A stretch of 64,000 nt of DNA from Siphlonurus alternatus (GCA_949825025.1 OX463781.1:36039537-36103536), one strand, 5' to 3'. Positions 12,266 to 33,164 are shown, counted from the stretch's first letter. Program-made: numbers and translations. Notes: a model not told the origin generated them from the letters alone.

Positions 12266-12405
12266 TTAAAATACATTTAGAGCATATTATAAATTTAATT
12301 ATTTAAAATTAATAATATGCTCTAAATGTTTGATATTTTTTTACGTAAAAAAAAAGAAGAAACGCAAGGGAATGGTTACCATGTACCATTCCCTTGCGTT
12401 TCTTC
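12266..12405. repeat. Two adjacent palindromes
   Basis: First, ACATTTAGAGCATATTA paired with its inverse around an AT-rich loop (12266-12330). Second, a perfect 21-bp-arm hairpin at 12356-12405 whose arm starts GAAGAAACGCAAGGGAATGG, with an 8-nt loop. Confidence 0.7.
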
Positions 12406-13394
12406 CGATCACTCTAATCACTATATGTATGTGAACGTATACTTTGTCCCTTTAAATCTCTTTAGCTATATTTTTTTCCTAAATCAAAAGTGTACATAAA
12501 ATATAATGCTATAAATATTCTGAGCTACATCTGGGGCATCTGATAATGACTTCAAGTACAGAATCAAAATTCAATCACATTTCGAGTGTGTGACGTCACA
12601 GGCGTCACTTTAATTGGAACGATTTCAATAAAACTATAATATGCATTTACTCCGGAGAGCACTAAAAGAATAAAAAAAAGTGCTGAAGAATTAAAATAAA
12701 TATTATAAGCTTGGATATGAAATTGATTAACGTTGAACATGCGTGAAAGGATACAAAATTCCAAAAATATTTTTTAATTTATCCTCAAATTCTAATAAAT
12801 TGATGAAAATTGAAAGAATTTATTGTGTTGCGTAATTTATTATTCTAGGTTCCTTTCATGCATCTTGCCAATATGCAGCAGAATATTAAATATAATAAAT
12901 AGAATAATGTATGCAGTCAGATATCGTATTCCGGGAGGTCAAGGTTTGGAACGTGAGAGTATAATAAGAAAAGAAAAATAAATTGCGCAAACAACCACAA
13001 GAAGATTGAATGATAATTGCAATATCTGTAACATCTGATGCAATTATATATCGATGTATTATATTTTATATTAACTATAATAGTCAATATGATAATTCCT
13101 GTATGGCATGTAAAATAATTAAAATATACAAAGAATTCTTAGAATTGTAAATTGTAATGAATATTAAAGTCTATTAATATAAATTTCAAAATTATTTATC
13201 ATAAAAATGTTGTTCAGAATGGAATTTATGAGTGAACACATAAAACTTTGCAATATTAATAATTATTAGAAAGTCTTTACAGATAAAAATGAAAAATTAT
13301 GAGTGTTATTTTTTGAACTATGTAAGCGTAAGCGATATGCCAAATAGACTATATAATTCGTAACACTGCATGACGATATCAACTAAGCAAGTTG

Positions 13395-13510
13395 TAGACC
13401 CCATCATATTATAGTTCAAATATTACTATCAGCAAGTTCATCTTGGTTTTCTATGTATCTAGAATAATGTGGAAAACATTGTTGTCGAATAACAGTCTGT
13501 TAAAATATCC
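13395..13510 (+). repeat. Second part of the duplicated esterase 5' region
   Basis: Matches 10160-10270 (see that entry). Lies about 850 bp upstream of the esterase start codon. Confidence 0.55.
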
Positions 13511-13872
13511 AATTCCTCTCAATCCTTATACATTATGATTATTCTATCTGTAATTAGAGAACATATATATAGGAAACTAATCAAAATGTTAACGTGAATG
13601 GGACAAATAAATAACAACTTTATTTTGTGTACATTTTTATATTGCTAAATGTATCATATCATTTAACTAATTGTATGGCATAATTATTGTTTCCAATACT
13701 GTTTTTTTATTTACAAAAAAAAAAATGATAATAAACAATGTTAACAGCTGGATTATGAATTTACTCTTGGAGAATGACAATTAATGTACTAACGTATTGT
13801 TTTGTGTATTATTTATTTTGTTTGTTATTTGTTTATTTTATATACAATACATGATTATATATATATAAATTT

Positions 13873-13915
13873 GACGTGCTTAATATTGTTTTGTACAATC
13901 GAAGAGCAATAAATA
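13873..13915 (+). repeat. Retroelement-like 3' tail
   Basis: TTGACGTGCTTAATATTG, TTGTACAATCGAAGAGC, AATAAATAA: the same order of words as 10914 and 16412. Confidence 0.4.
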
Positions 13916-14265
13916 ATTATGAATTATCTATATATAGCATGTAAAAAATATTAACAGTTTATTTTATATAATCAAATGAGGTTGCATTTAAATTTCTTAT
14001 CTTAAAGTACTTTTTAATTAAATCTTTAATAAACACCAAAACTCCATAGTGCTCTATTTCTTTCATTTAGTTTACAAATAGATATTTATCGTTATCATCG
14101 AGTTACTTAGTACTTACTATCTTTAAATATCATAGAATAAAAACTGCTTAAATTTTCCGCCATTATAACATTTTTAACATTGTCTGATTTAATAATTTTG
14201 AACATTATTATATAGACGTAAATGTATTGTTCTTTGCACCATATTTTTAGAGCAAGACTGCATGA

Positions 14266-14365
14266 GCTTCCTGTAGAAACATTAAACTGATTTGACTGTG
14301 TCTATGAGATGTAATCTAACATTTCGGCGGTGTTATCAGTTGGCTCCTCGCCAGTCTTCCAAAAG
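14266..14365 (+). promoter_or_regulatory. 5' flank / 5' UTR of the carboxylesterase
   Basis: This segment directly before the start codon matches a second, degenerate copy at about 10025-10150 in the same orientation; both contain CTGATTTGACTGTGT, TATCAGTTGGCTC and AGTCTTCCAAAA. An acceptor-like TTTTTAG ends at 14250, so an upstream non-coding exon is possible. No clear TATA box or start site could be fixed. Confidence 0.4.
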
Positions 14366-23274
<8,909 letters not shown>

Positions 23275-23328
23275 TCACTTGCGAGAATTGTCAAGAAAGT
23301 GTATATATATACCCAGAATATATAAAAA

Positions 23329-23339
23329 AATAAAATAAA
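23329..23339 (+). promoter_or_regulatory. Polyadenylation signals of the carboxylesterase gene
   Basis: Two overlapping AATAAA hexamers (23329-23334 and 23334-23339) lie 55-65 nt after the stop codon, giving a short 3' UTR. A hairpin MITE begins at 23376, near or just past the expected cleavage site. Confidence 0.65.
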
Positions 23340-23375
23340 TAGAGAATATGTGAATTATGAACGTTTTGTAATGAT

Positions 23376-23520
23376 GTACAGTCGACTCCTCGAAAAATTT
23401 CCCTTTGCGGCTTTTTGTTAATTACCATGATGCATAATCATATATATATAAGAATAACACAGAGCATGGTGATTATTAACAAGTCTACAAGATGGAAATT
23501 TTCCAAGGCGACGAGTGTAC
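23376..23520. mobile_element. Hairpin MITE H1 (TAAGAATAACAC loop family)
   Basis: Arms with AAATTTCCCTTTGCGGC, TTGTTAATTACCATG and the inverses ATGGTGATTATTAACAAG and GGAAATTTTCC. The loop contains ATAAGAATAACACAG and the right tip is GACGAGTGTAC. It lies about 100 bp past the esterase stop codon, just after the polyadenylation signals. Confidence 0.75.
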
Positions 23521-23854
23521 ATATACGCAAACATAAAAACCGATCGAGAGTAGGCTAAAATAAGTATACAACAGTGCATGCTGTATCAGTGGCATTTTTT
23601 GTTGAGATACAGTATACATACATGGATGTCATATAACAAATAATGCATTCAAATTTTTCTGCTGTACAACTCATTTTTTTAAAGTTATTTTCTTTTTTAT
23701 AAGGACACACCCCTATGAGCTTGCAGCTTAAGGGCCTCAAAGCAGGATAATGCTGGATATATAATATATAGGGATAATGGAGGGATGGGTTCTGAGAAGG
23801 GAATATAGTGAGTTAGTGACCGCGACCTAGCTGTTACGCGTCATTCGCATTCGC

Positions 23855-24020
23855 TGAGGTGAGACAGAGGGAACTGTGGAAAACCTAGCTGTCAGGACGG
23901 ACACCTCTAATTTTTATCAACGGCCACCAAATTAAGTGATGTGAGATGTTCAAAGGCTGGAAAACCACGCGGACATGCAAGTGCATGCAGCACTGCCTGG
24001 GAGGAAAGCGATATAAAATT
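23855..24020 (-). mobile_element. SINE-like repeat, left copy
   Basis: GAGGTGAGACAGAGGGAAC, TGTGGAAAACCTAGC, GTCAGGACGGACACCTC, AAGTGATGTGAGATGTTCAA, GGAAAGCGAT: the reverse of the unit at 25080-25245. Confidence 0.6.
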
Positions 24021-25079
24021 ATCCCACTGATTACTCAACATTCTGTATTACAAATTTTTTGAATTATGAGAACTGGTCAGCATACTTGAATCTAATTAAG
24101 CAAGCATTATCAATTTATTTATTTTACTTCTTAATCAATGAAATCGTTCTAGCTTATAATAATTTTTTATTCATTTCATATACCACAGCGATATATGCGA
24201 TGCTAAAATTTTACTACAACATATATTGTCCTGAAGATAGTATTATATATCATTTATGGTCCTTTTTAAAGCAAAAGAAAGAAAGAATTAATTGTTTTAA
24301 ATCTGCAGACTTTTTTTTCTCACCTAGCTCGATCAGAAATGTAAAATTTTAACTTCTTTTATTTCTTTAAAAAATATTACTAACTCTAAGAGCAGAATTT
24401 TCCTCCCCTCTCCCCACACCCTATCCTTCAAACACAAATACTACCCCTCTATCCATCAGGCCCCTGTGGAACAATTATTACGAGGTAGACTTTTCTGGTC
24501 AAAAGACAGAGGTATCGGAGGTCTCTGTTGGTCTTCAGTGTGGGGAAAAATTTGAATTCCATCAATTATGCCGCTTTTCTTTGTGGACTGTTTAGTGCTG
24601 CTATCTAAATGGATTATTAAGAACTTTTTAAATTTTTAGTTGTTAATAAATTTCATAGATGGCGCTTGCATTCATAAAATTGTATTTCGAAAAAGTTAAT
24701 ATCAAATTTAAACTTGATTTGTTTCATTAAAATTTCTCCATACTCTTTTTGATAGTAAAAATATACAATTGATTAGAATTATATATTATAATTAATTACG
24801 TTGAATAATAATTATTTTTTAACATCAAGGATTCATGGATAAAAATTAAATTATTACAATAAAAAAATTATTAAGGCAAATTACAAAATAATTAAAAATA
24901 GATATTTTTTTTTAAAATTTGTTTATTTTCATCAATTTTACATTTTAAGTATCATAATTACATTAAATATTCTCGTACAATACCGCACATCGATGCACAA
25001 TCGCACACCTTGAGACGCGCGTGGATGATAAAACGCGGAAAAATAAGTAAAAATTACGTTGCTCCCTCCCTGGGGTAAA

Positions 25080-25245
25080 TTCATCTCGCTTTCCACCCAG
25101 CTAGTGCAGTGATGCTCTTGTGTGTGGTTCCCCAGGCTTTGGACATCACTTTTATCCACTGATAAAAAGTAGAGGCGTACGTCCGTCCTGACCGAGGTTT
25201 TCTACGGTTCTCTCAGTTCACCTTAGTGAATGTTGGGACGCGTAA
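25080..25245 (+). mobile_element. SINE-like repeat, right copy
   Basis: CGCTTTCCACCCAGCTAGTG, GTGTGTGGTTCCCC, TTTGGACATCACTTTTATCC, GAGGCGTACGTCCGTCCTGA, GGTTTTCTACGGTTCTCTC. The B-box-like part is eroded compared with 5627-5825. Confidence 0.6.
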
Positions 25246-25261
25246 GAGCTAGGCCGTGACC

Positions 25262-26860
25262 ATCATTTTTTTAAATTTATACAATCGCTGAAAAAACAAA
25301 TCATGCATGGGACTGAATGTGTCTGAGGCTATATTATAATAAAATGTTAAAATTTAATATTTTTGCACTCATAACATAAATAACTAAAACAAATTGCTTG
25401 AATAATTTAATTATAGAATTTTTACTTCGGCTGATAAGTCAGCCTAATATTATTTAATTTTTGTTACGTGCATGATCATAACTTGTATACACGTTGTTTG
25501 TATTAATTTCTGTATTTTTCTCCGCAATTGTCTCAAAAATAAAAAATAAATTATTACTGCGTCTAATTTTGACAGCAAAAATATTTTTAAGTTCGTCCTC
25601 ATGCATTTAAAAAAATAATTATGAAAATAATCGCTAATATAAAGTTTTATAACAGTAACTTTGAAACTTACTTTACGCCCCATAAATTATGGTATTACTG
25701 CATGGCTGTCGTTTATTTGATAGAATTGTAGCAACATAGTAATATACCCTAATTTAATAAGTTATCTAAATATATATATAATATTTGTCTAATCTCAATT
25801 TATATTTTTTTCAGGTAACAAAATTTACGCAAGTTTTTATAATTACCGTAATGTCATAAAATAAGTTATGTGTAAAATATTTATACAAAGTGCCCTCTAA
25901 AGTGTAATCAAAATTTGACACCTGATTGAGTTTTAATCTTGTGTCAGCGCTCAGCGCTTTAAACATCGCACTTGGTTGAACTAAATTAACTGAAAATTGA
26001 TTTGTATCGTTTTTTTATTCAATTAAACTTTTTTTTGTATATGTGGAATTTGACGAATAAACCATTTTAATTTTTTTTAAAATTTTACGTATGAAATAGT
26101 TAAAATGAAATCATAAAAAAAATGTTAATAAAATCTTTTTCATATTATTATTATTTTTTTTTTAGGGCCATATAATATATATAGTTTAACACATGCTCAT
26201 CTATTATAAATACATATTCATATTATCATTGCAGAGGGTAAAATTAACCTCACAGTGTTATATTAATATGGATGCCAATACAAACAATTCTACATTTAGA
26301 TTAGTAAACAAAAATATGTTCATGATATAAAAGTGAGGACAGAATTGAATAACAATTCTTTCAATATAGCAATATCGAGCAAAATAAAATAAATATTTAC
26401 GTAAGTCAGTATTTTCAAAATAAACACATTGATTAGCACAGTTTTTACCTTTTACTAACAGATTTATAATATTGACTTTTATACCATAGTTTAGTAAAGA
26501 AAAAAAAGCTTGTTTATAATTGATTTAAATGCTAACTAAATTAAATGCTTTAATGTAATAATATTATAATAATATATAAATTCAATTATATATTATACGT
26601 TATGTAAACATAATGAACACGATTCCGGTATATAGATATAACTATGCAGATTTCTCACAAACGACGGTTTGCATGCCTACAAAACTCACTATATAAACGT
26701 AGAATGAAAATTCTTAGTATTATGTTACAAACGTTGATACTGAGAAATGAAACTTCTACGGTTTTGAAACTTTATTATTATATAGTATTAAATTCTCCAG
26801 ATTCAATGAAAATGATTAAACTTTTAGATTATATTAGTGCTTTTTCGTCACCCATATAAA
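25262..26860. other. AT-rich non-coding stretch
   Basis: No gene, RNA or transposon border recognised. Confidence 0.5.
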
Positions 26861-26865
26861 TATTA

Positions 26866-27033
26866 TATAAATATCAGTATGAAATTTCAAATATAAAATA
26901 ATTCATGCACCGCTGGACTTTGAACCCCGGATCATGTCTCAGCGTTTAGCCCGCAAGTGAGCGTTTTAACCAATTAAGCTAGGCACAGAGACTCCTGATC
27001 AATGTATTTTTCTCTTTCATACTGATATTTATA
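26866..27033 (-). mobile_element. tRNA-derived SINE with ATAAATATCAGTATGAAA ends
   Basis: On the minus strand the head reads like a tRNA: TAGCTTAATTGGTTAAAACG (A box) and GGGGTTCAAAGTCC (B box). The outer ends carry ATAAATATCAGTATGAAA and its inverse. It lacks a clean acceptor-stem pairing, so it is not called a functional tRNA. Confidence 0.6.
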
Positions 27034-27054
27034 CACTACTACTTCATGGAAGTT

Positions 27055-27180
27055 CTCAGGATTCTCTGTGGATTAATTAATTGGCTCACTTGCGAGCTAA
27101 ACACTTGAGAGATCCGGGATTCGAAAGCCCGGCGGCGGCTTCTTTAATAAATATTTGAAATTTCATACTAATATTTATTT
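27055..27180 (+). mobile_element. tRNA-derived SINE, inverted partner
   Basis: TTAATTGGCTCACTTGCGAG (A-box region) and CCGGGATTCGAAAGCCC (B-box region), then GAAATTTCATACTAATATTT. Related to and facing the unit at 26866-27033. Confidence 0.55.
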
Positions 27181-27499
27181 ATTGTGAAAAATAAGGTGAC
27201 AAAAAATCACTAATAAAACTTCAAAAGTTTTAATGTTTTTGTTTTAATCCCTAGATCACTCTTTCGTTAATATTAGTGCCCAATATTATATTAACAAATT
27301 ATCAGATTCAAGAGAATTTGTTCTATAGAAACATCCAATTAATTACATTTTATTTTAAAAAAAGTAACAACAGACAGTTAATTTGGCCAAGTGTCAATTA
27401 GACAATCCAAATCAGCTGCTCAAAATTACATACTCTATTTAGGTAGGCGTTATAAAATACATATATACATGTATCAGGATATATTATATATACTGCCAC

Positions 27500-27800
27500 A
27501 GGGTTGTGTAGTCATCTACTATAACAAAGCTCGGGGTAGTTTGGGGTAGAGAGGGGGTAGTTTGGCTGTATACTCCACAGGGTGCGTGCCAGTGACAGGA
27601 CTCTCTGTCCACCGCCAATGCACCGTGAAATCCGCCAGAACTCTCTCTCTTCCCCCCCCCCCTTCTTTTTTTTTTTTTTCTCTATATATGCTTCACTCAC
27701 GCTCCGTAGCAACTCAATACTAACAGGTTTAGTTGGGCCAGTTTACTTAATTTCCGCCAATAGGGAGGGTATACTATATAATATTATGTGGTGGCAGATG
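27500..27800. other. Less AT-rich unassigned stretch
   Basis: Contains TTTGGGGTAGAGAGGGGGTA, a C10/T13 tract (about 27652-27679) and CCGCCAATA near 27755. Frames on both strands are short and unlike any protein I recognise. Confidence 0.35.
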
Positions 27801-28462
27801 CGGTAGAAAGCTTTTCACAGCGATCATCATCATGATCATAGTAGTGGTGTTGGTGGTAGTAGCGGCTGGCAAAACAATACTGTCAGATTGAAAAGGGAAT
27901 ACAAGAGAGATTCATATATAATTTATAAAAAAAAAAAAAACGGTTGTGGTTCAATATATAGAGGATCGTATAATCAAATGTTCAGTCATTTCCTTGACCC
28001 AGACCGTGTGTTTTTGGTTTGCATGTTGACGAGGAGGGCCTGTTAGAGACAGACACGTCATGATGAAGTTCCTCCTCATGTTGATAAATCACCACGTCAG
28101 AGTCAAAACCATTCTGCATTTTAATTGAATTTATTTTTGTAAAGAATTTTATATTTTAAATATAAGATATTATACAAAGTGGATCCCGCTTATTATATAC
28201 ATGTTTTATTTAAAAAATATGTACATATTATTTTTATATCACTGAACAAATACAATTATGAAATAATATAATGCTATAAGTTATACCCATTTTTATTAGG
28301 TATTATAATATATATATATATTATTTACAAAAAATCATGAATTATGAGTAATTATACTTACAAATATTTTAAATTTTTACAGTCTAGAGTATATATTATA
28401 TTATTATAAGAGTTTTATGCATGAATAAATATTTGGGAGTTTGATTTTGACCATTATAATGG

Positions 28463-28570
28463 CAGTCATCGCCTTGGAAATTTTCCTATTGCGGCCTTTT
28501 TAATCATAATGCCCCGTAAGAATAACACAAGGCATGGTGATTAACAAAGGGAAATTTTTCAATGCAAAGA
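28463..28570. mobile_element. Hairpin MITE H2
   Basis: GCCTTGGAAATTTTCC, TTGCGGCC, ATGCCCCGTAAGAATAACAC, GGCATGGTGATTAACAAAGG. Same loop and arms as H1. Confidence 0.72.
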
Positions 28571-30169
28571 TTGTTGTAAGAATTAATACTTCTTTTAAGT
28601 TTACTACCATAATGCATATAATATTTTATATAATTTATTAATATTTAATTATTCATTTTACAAGTATATAACAAAACAGTGTAAGACGTGTAAGTTGGAG
28701 TATAAAAAAAAGTTGAATGCATTTTATTTTAAACTTTAAACTATAGTGTAATGGACTATATTGTCAATGAAATTAATTATTATATTTTCATTCATCTCGT
28801 GATGTATATATAGCAAACTGCGAAATTTTATGATATATTAAAAATATAAAATAATTTTCATTTTCATGAAAATTATTCAAATCAGCCCTTGAAATCACCC
28901 CTTTCACTTTTTCACTCCTTTGGGGACAAGAGAAAAATGAGACATCTATAGCTATAAAGTTCTTTTGTAGAAATATAAAAATATGAAGGGATAAAAAAAA
29001 AAAAAGAAAAAAAGAGGGTTATGAGTGCACCAGAAAACGTCAAAGTAGAAATGAAACATACCTCAAATTCATAAAAAAAAAAAAATAATAATAATAATGA
29101 AAATAATAATAAATCTTGGAATTTTTCATTTTTACCACTTTTTTTCCCCTGTTCTCTCTTATTTTATTTTTCCCTCATTGTTTCCTTATGGTAATCTCTT
29201 ATGTATATATGTGATTTATTTAACATATAATATGACAAAAAAAATGGGGGAGAAATTTTTATATTTTTTTATTTTATATATAGGGGTTGAACATTATCAT
29301 GATGTATTCTTTGTTAGTTGCTATTTCTTTTAATTTGACATGGTAAAGGGGTGTATGATACAATTCTTTTAACGTCATATATTTAGAATATATTATTATA
29401 CATACATCTAATGCAATGTATTCAAACACAGCTGTGATAGTATGATAAGAAAAGGGTAACTTTTAAATTTAGTTCCAAACCATTAAAGTTTTGTAGTTAA
29501 CTATAACGTTAGTTAGTACTTGAAATTCGTCATAGATACTCAATGCTAATTTACTCTTATACATATTAAAATGTATACTTGATGTATATACATGACTATA
29601 ACACTTGTTGTAACTTAAAAATATATATATTATTTCATCATTGTACTTGTTCATTGATGTAAAAATGTATTTTTCAAAAAATAAAACACAGGGGTGAGAA
29701 TTGAAAAGGCAAAATAACAACAATGTAGAAGGCGCGGGCATGAAATGTAACAAAATATTTATTATTAAAATGATTAGGCAACTGGAAATGATAAATAGTC
29801 ACATTAAATCTGAAATGTATATGACTTTTTTTCATGCTTATGTTTAATATAACATTTCTAATTATTTTTATAACAACAAATTTCATAAATGTTATAGATA
29901 AAATTATTGTTATTTTGATAACTCAGTCAAAGAAATTAATGATGTAGCAGCCAAACAAGCTATAAGAGAAAATAGAAAATATTAATATTTCACATCGAAT
30001 CGTTAATATAATTAACTGTATTTTTTTTCAAACACTATTTTTAGTCCGTAGACAAAGATATTATGTCCATCAGATGACGTTTTTTTAATTACTTCCAATG
30101 TGCTTGTAGCAGAAAATTGAAAAGTTATTTAATTGTAACTGGATAGGAATTGAATAAAACTATAAACAA
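28571..30169. other. AT-rich non-coding stretch
   Basis: Only short AT-rich frames; nothing recognised. Confidence 0.5.
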
Positions 30170-30570
30170 CGTATTTCTAGAATAATGAAACTTAGCAAGC
30201 GAAGTAAACATAATAAACTATTTGATGTATGCTGGAAAATCTTCGCCGATCCTTATTTTATGCAACACTCCACAAATTAGCACTGATTTTAATAATATTA
30301 TATAAACTAAGCAGTATATACGTATGCATAATAATATGTTATTTTATTAATTATTATTCACAAAATAGTACACTTTTATGAATAATAATTTTATTAATGA
30401 AATAACATATTATTATGCATATGTATATACTGCTTAGTTTATATAATATTATTAAAATCAGTGCTAATTTGTGGAGTGTTGCATAAAATAAGGATCGGTG
30501 AAGATTTTCCAGCATACATCAAATGGTTTATGTAAAACATAAATAATAGTTTAATATATTTCTAGACTAA
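30170..30570. mobile_element. Long near-perfect foldback element
   Basis: Arms of about 145 bp (30214 inward; right end 30530) share TTTGATGTATGCTGGAAAAT, ATGCAACACTCCACAAATTA and ATAAACTAAGCAGTATATAC in inverted copies with very few differences. Weaker pairing around TATTTCTAGA extends to about 30170/30570. Very similar arms suggest recent insertion or gene conversion. Confidence 0.75.
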
Positions 30571-30804
30571 AATTATTAAAAAAAAAAATCTTAGCTCATT
30601 GTACATAATTTTCCCTTTTATATTCTTGATATGATCATCTAAAGATCACTGAGATCAGAGCAGTTAACTTATGAAGAAAACTGGCAAGAAAATGTTAAAA
30701 ATATTAAGAATAAAATTAGTTCTGTTTTCATAATTTATTGTTACAATTAAATTTAGGGGAAGAGTGCAACAAAAATGATCAAAAAATAAAAATAAAAAAG
30801 CCGT

Positions 30805-31425
30805 AAAGTATAAATTGAGTATCGACCTTAATTTTTTTTATTGCAAAAATGGATAGAAGTTGCAAATTATGCCAGTCTGATTTTTTTTTTCAGATTTTTT
30901 ATAGCCCGGGAAGTGTTGCTAAAAAGTTTTTCCGAGGTCGGGTTTGAACCCACACTCCTTTTAGTAGCTATCTTTTTATTAAGGGCATTGGGTGTAGCAC
31001 CGGTAGTTGGCAACACTGACGTATCTTCACCATGTTAATTTTTCAACCCCGCTCCTCGGAGTAATTTTTATGCTAGAGCTGATTGCTGTAGTATCAAGAT
31101 AATTAGTATAGCCCAAGTGCACAATTTGGCTAAATAAAGCTTGATTTAAAGAAAAGTATTTTTTTATATTTAAAAAAAAAATGCATGTATATTTAAAAAA
31201 TTTAAAATTCTTTAAATCAGGTTTTACTAAGCCAAATTGTGCACTTGGGCTACTAATTACCTTGATACTACTGCAATCAGCTTAGCTCTAGCATAAAAAT
31301 TACTCCGAGGAGCGGGGATGAAAAATTAACATGGTGAAGATACGTCAGTGTTGCCAACTACCGGTGCTACACCCAATGCCCTTAAGAGAGTCGTCAAGAG
31401 GCTTTGAGGTTAATGGAGTTCAGTA
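30805..31425. mobile_element. MITE of the intron-5 family, interrupted
   Basis: The left half (GAGTATCGACCTTAATTTTT, ATGGATAGAAGTTGCAAAT, GGGTTTGAACCC) and a short right end (GAGAGTCGTCAAGAGGC, TTTGAGGTTAATGGAGTTCA) match 19752-20112. It is split by the element at 30983-31381, and its right part carries an internal deletion. Confidence 0.65.
30983..31381. mobile_element. Foldback element with TTAA target duplication
   Basis: Tips GGGCATTGGGTGTAGCACCG and the inverse, each flanked by TTAA (30979-30982 and 31382-31385). Long arms share CAACACTGACGTATCTTCAC and CCAAGTGCACAATTTGGC. TTAA duplication is characteristic of piggyBac-like elements. No coding capacity. Confidence 0.78.
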
Positions 31426-31787
31426 TCTGTAACCGTTGATAGCTCATGCAACATGCGCGACGCGTCCTCATCGGGGGAATACTGAACTACTTGGCTAGAA
31501 ACATAACACACGAACGTCTCTGATTGACTCTGGTAATAATTAAATTGAATCAATTAATTAAAACTTTATATTAAATCAATATAAATTAATTTAATAGTTT
31601 TGTACAGTACTTTTGTGAATTAATTTTTTTTAAATTAAAAATAGAAATTTTTATATTATATTAAAAAATTAAATAATAAAAACAACAATAAATTTAAATT
31701 ATAATTTCATCATAATTATTATAAATAATAATATAAAACTATATATTATTATAATAATTATTAATAACATCAAGAAATGTAGAGAAC

Positions 31788-31836
<49 letters not shown>

Positions 31837-32361
31837 TGTGGAATGATATGAGGATGCTTTATGGTTGGTTGGCTTTCCTCACCTCGTATATACGGTTACG
31901 GGATTGGTTGGATTCTAGCTCGATGATTTTCATCAGGTGGGGAGGGGGTGGGTGGGGAGGAAAATATGATGGTGGTCCATACCACAGCAGCCCCTCCCTC
32001 TCTCACACTAGGAAAAATCAGATCCTATGTACTGATCAACCCTCTACATTCCTGACAGTATACAAATGCCAGTGTGGTACTATTACACCATTATATTTAT
32101 ACATTGAGAGGGGAGATTTTTTTTTATACATAACTTCCTACGGTATCTCAATATGATGGGACACTTTATAACACTATTAATTTTTGCACCACTCGTTGTC
32201 ACTTTTTGTTATGAATTTCATTAAAAAAAATTAATTTTTATATAATTATTAAAATTATAAATAAATTTAAAATAAATTTACACTAATATCAACTTGCTTC
32301 TTCGATGGTCTTTCTCAAAATGATCTGGGGTCTACAAGTTTGCATTGCTTTTATAGTCCAT

Positions 32362-32366
<5 letters not shown>
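31426..32366. other. AT-rich stretch with an unassigned frame
   Basis: (AT)n at 31792-31832. The 106-residue frame at 31836-32156 has a GGGGWGG stretch from G-rich sequence and no recognisable domain; not called a gene. Confidence 0.45.

Positions 32367-32434
<68 letters not shown>
32367..32434. repeat. (CT)n microsatellite
   Basis: About 34 near-perfect CT units. Confidence 0.95.
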
Positions 32435-32436
<2 letters not shown>

Positions 32437-33164
32437 CTAAAGAGTTTCTCGCTCCAACTACCAAATTTTCTCTCTCTCTTAACACATTAAACTAGCGAGA
32501 GTTTAATGTCCATATAACCGTATCCAAATTTGGTTCTGTATGCTACAAGCTTGATAGGATATTTTATTTCCAACTCGGCAAATCCTTCACTTCACCAACA
32601 ACCCCCCTCACCCCCCCCTCTTCCTGATATTCTCTCAACATCAAACTGACAGCTGCGGAAGAAAGATGTCTGGATCACAACTCTATGTTTAAAAAAATAC
32701 TCAAAGTAATTACTCTCGTTCAATACCTCATACAATTATCTAATTCAACAAACAGTCTATTTTTTCCCCCCTTTTTAGTTATTTTTTTTCTATTTAAAGT
32801 TCTTCTGATATATAAACGAATAAACATGAACAATAATTACAATCTATTAGATTCTTCAGATTTTTTTGTGGATTATGTTACGTAGTACATGTGTTATGGA
32901 TAAACAGGTTCCAAAATTACACAATATTATATGTGTGTGTGTGTGTGTGCCAAAACCATGCGCAGTTGAGTTAAGAAACGGAAAACTGAATTATACTTAA
33001 TTATATAATCATACAATATTTTCAGTGCTATAATGGGTGCATTTTTTTTCCCCTGTAAAATTTGTTTGATTGAAAGTTTTATCAATGGGAAGATTGTATT
33101 TATCACTATAGTTCAAGGTCAGTTATTTTCTTTTTTAGTTCAATCGTAACTTTGTCGTCGAATT

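Larger units (their letters stand above)
10271..13394. other. AT-rich non-coding region upstream of the esterase
   Basis: No coding exon recognised. Contains a retroelement-like 3' tail (10914-10965), TGACGTCA palindromes near 11727 and 12593, a donor-like GTGAGT at about 11972 after a less AT-rich stretch (11690-11970) that could be an untranslated exon, and two adjacent palindromes (12266-12405). Confidence 0.5.
23816..25261. mobile_element. TIR element built from two inverted SINE-like repeats
   Basis: Outer arms CCTAGCTGTTACGCGTC (23826) and the inverse GACGCGTAAGAGCTAGG (about 25237-25253) continue into inverted SINE-like units (23855-24020 and 25080-25245). GTGACC is found as a direct repeat at both outer borders, a possible short target duplication. 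The AT-rich interior has one 97-residue frame (24059-24352) with no recognisable domain. Confidence 0.6.

Noticed and set aside
14330..14365. Esterase start upstream at 14330
   Set aside because: The codon there is GTG; the ATG at 14366 directly precedes the signal peptide.
24059..24352. 97-residue frame as a transposase
   Set aside because: AT-rich, no catalytic motif, too short; only a filler frame inside a TIR element.
26905..27000. Functional tRNA gene
   Set aside because: A- and B-box words are present, but no clean acceptor stem or terminator could be drawn, and an inverted relative lies next to it; SINE is the better reading.
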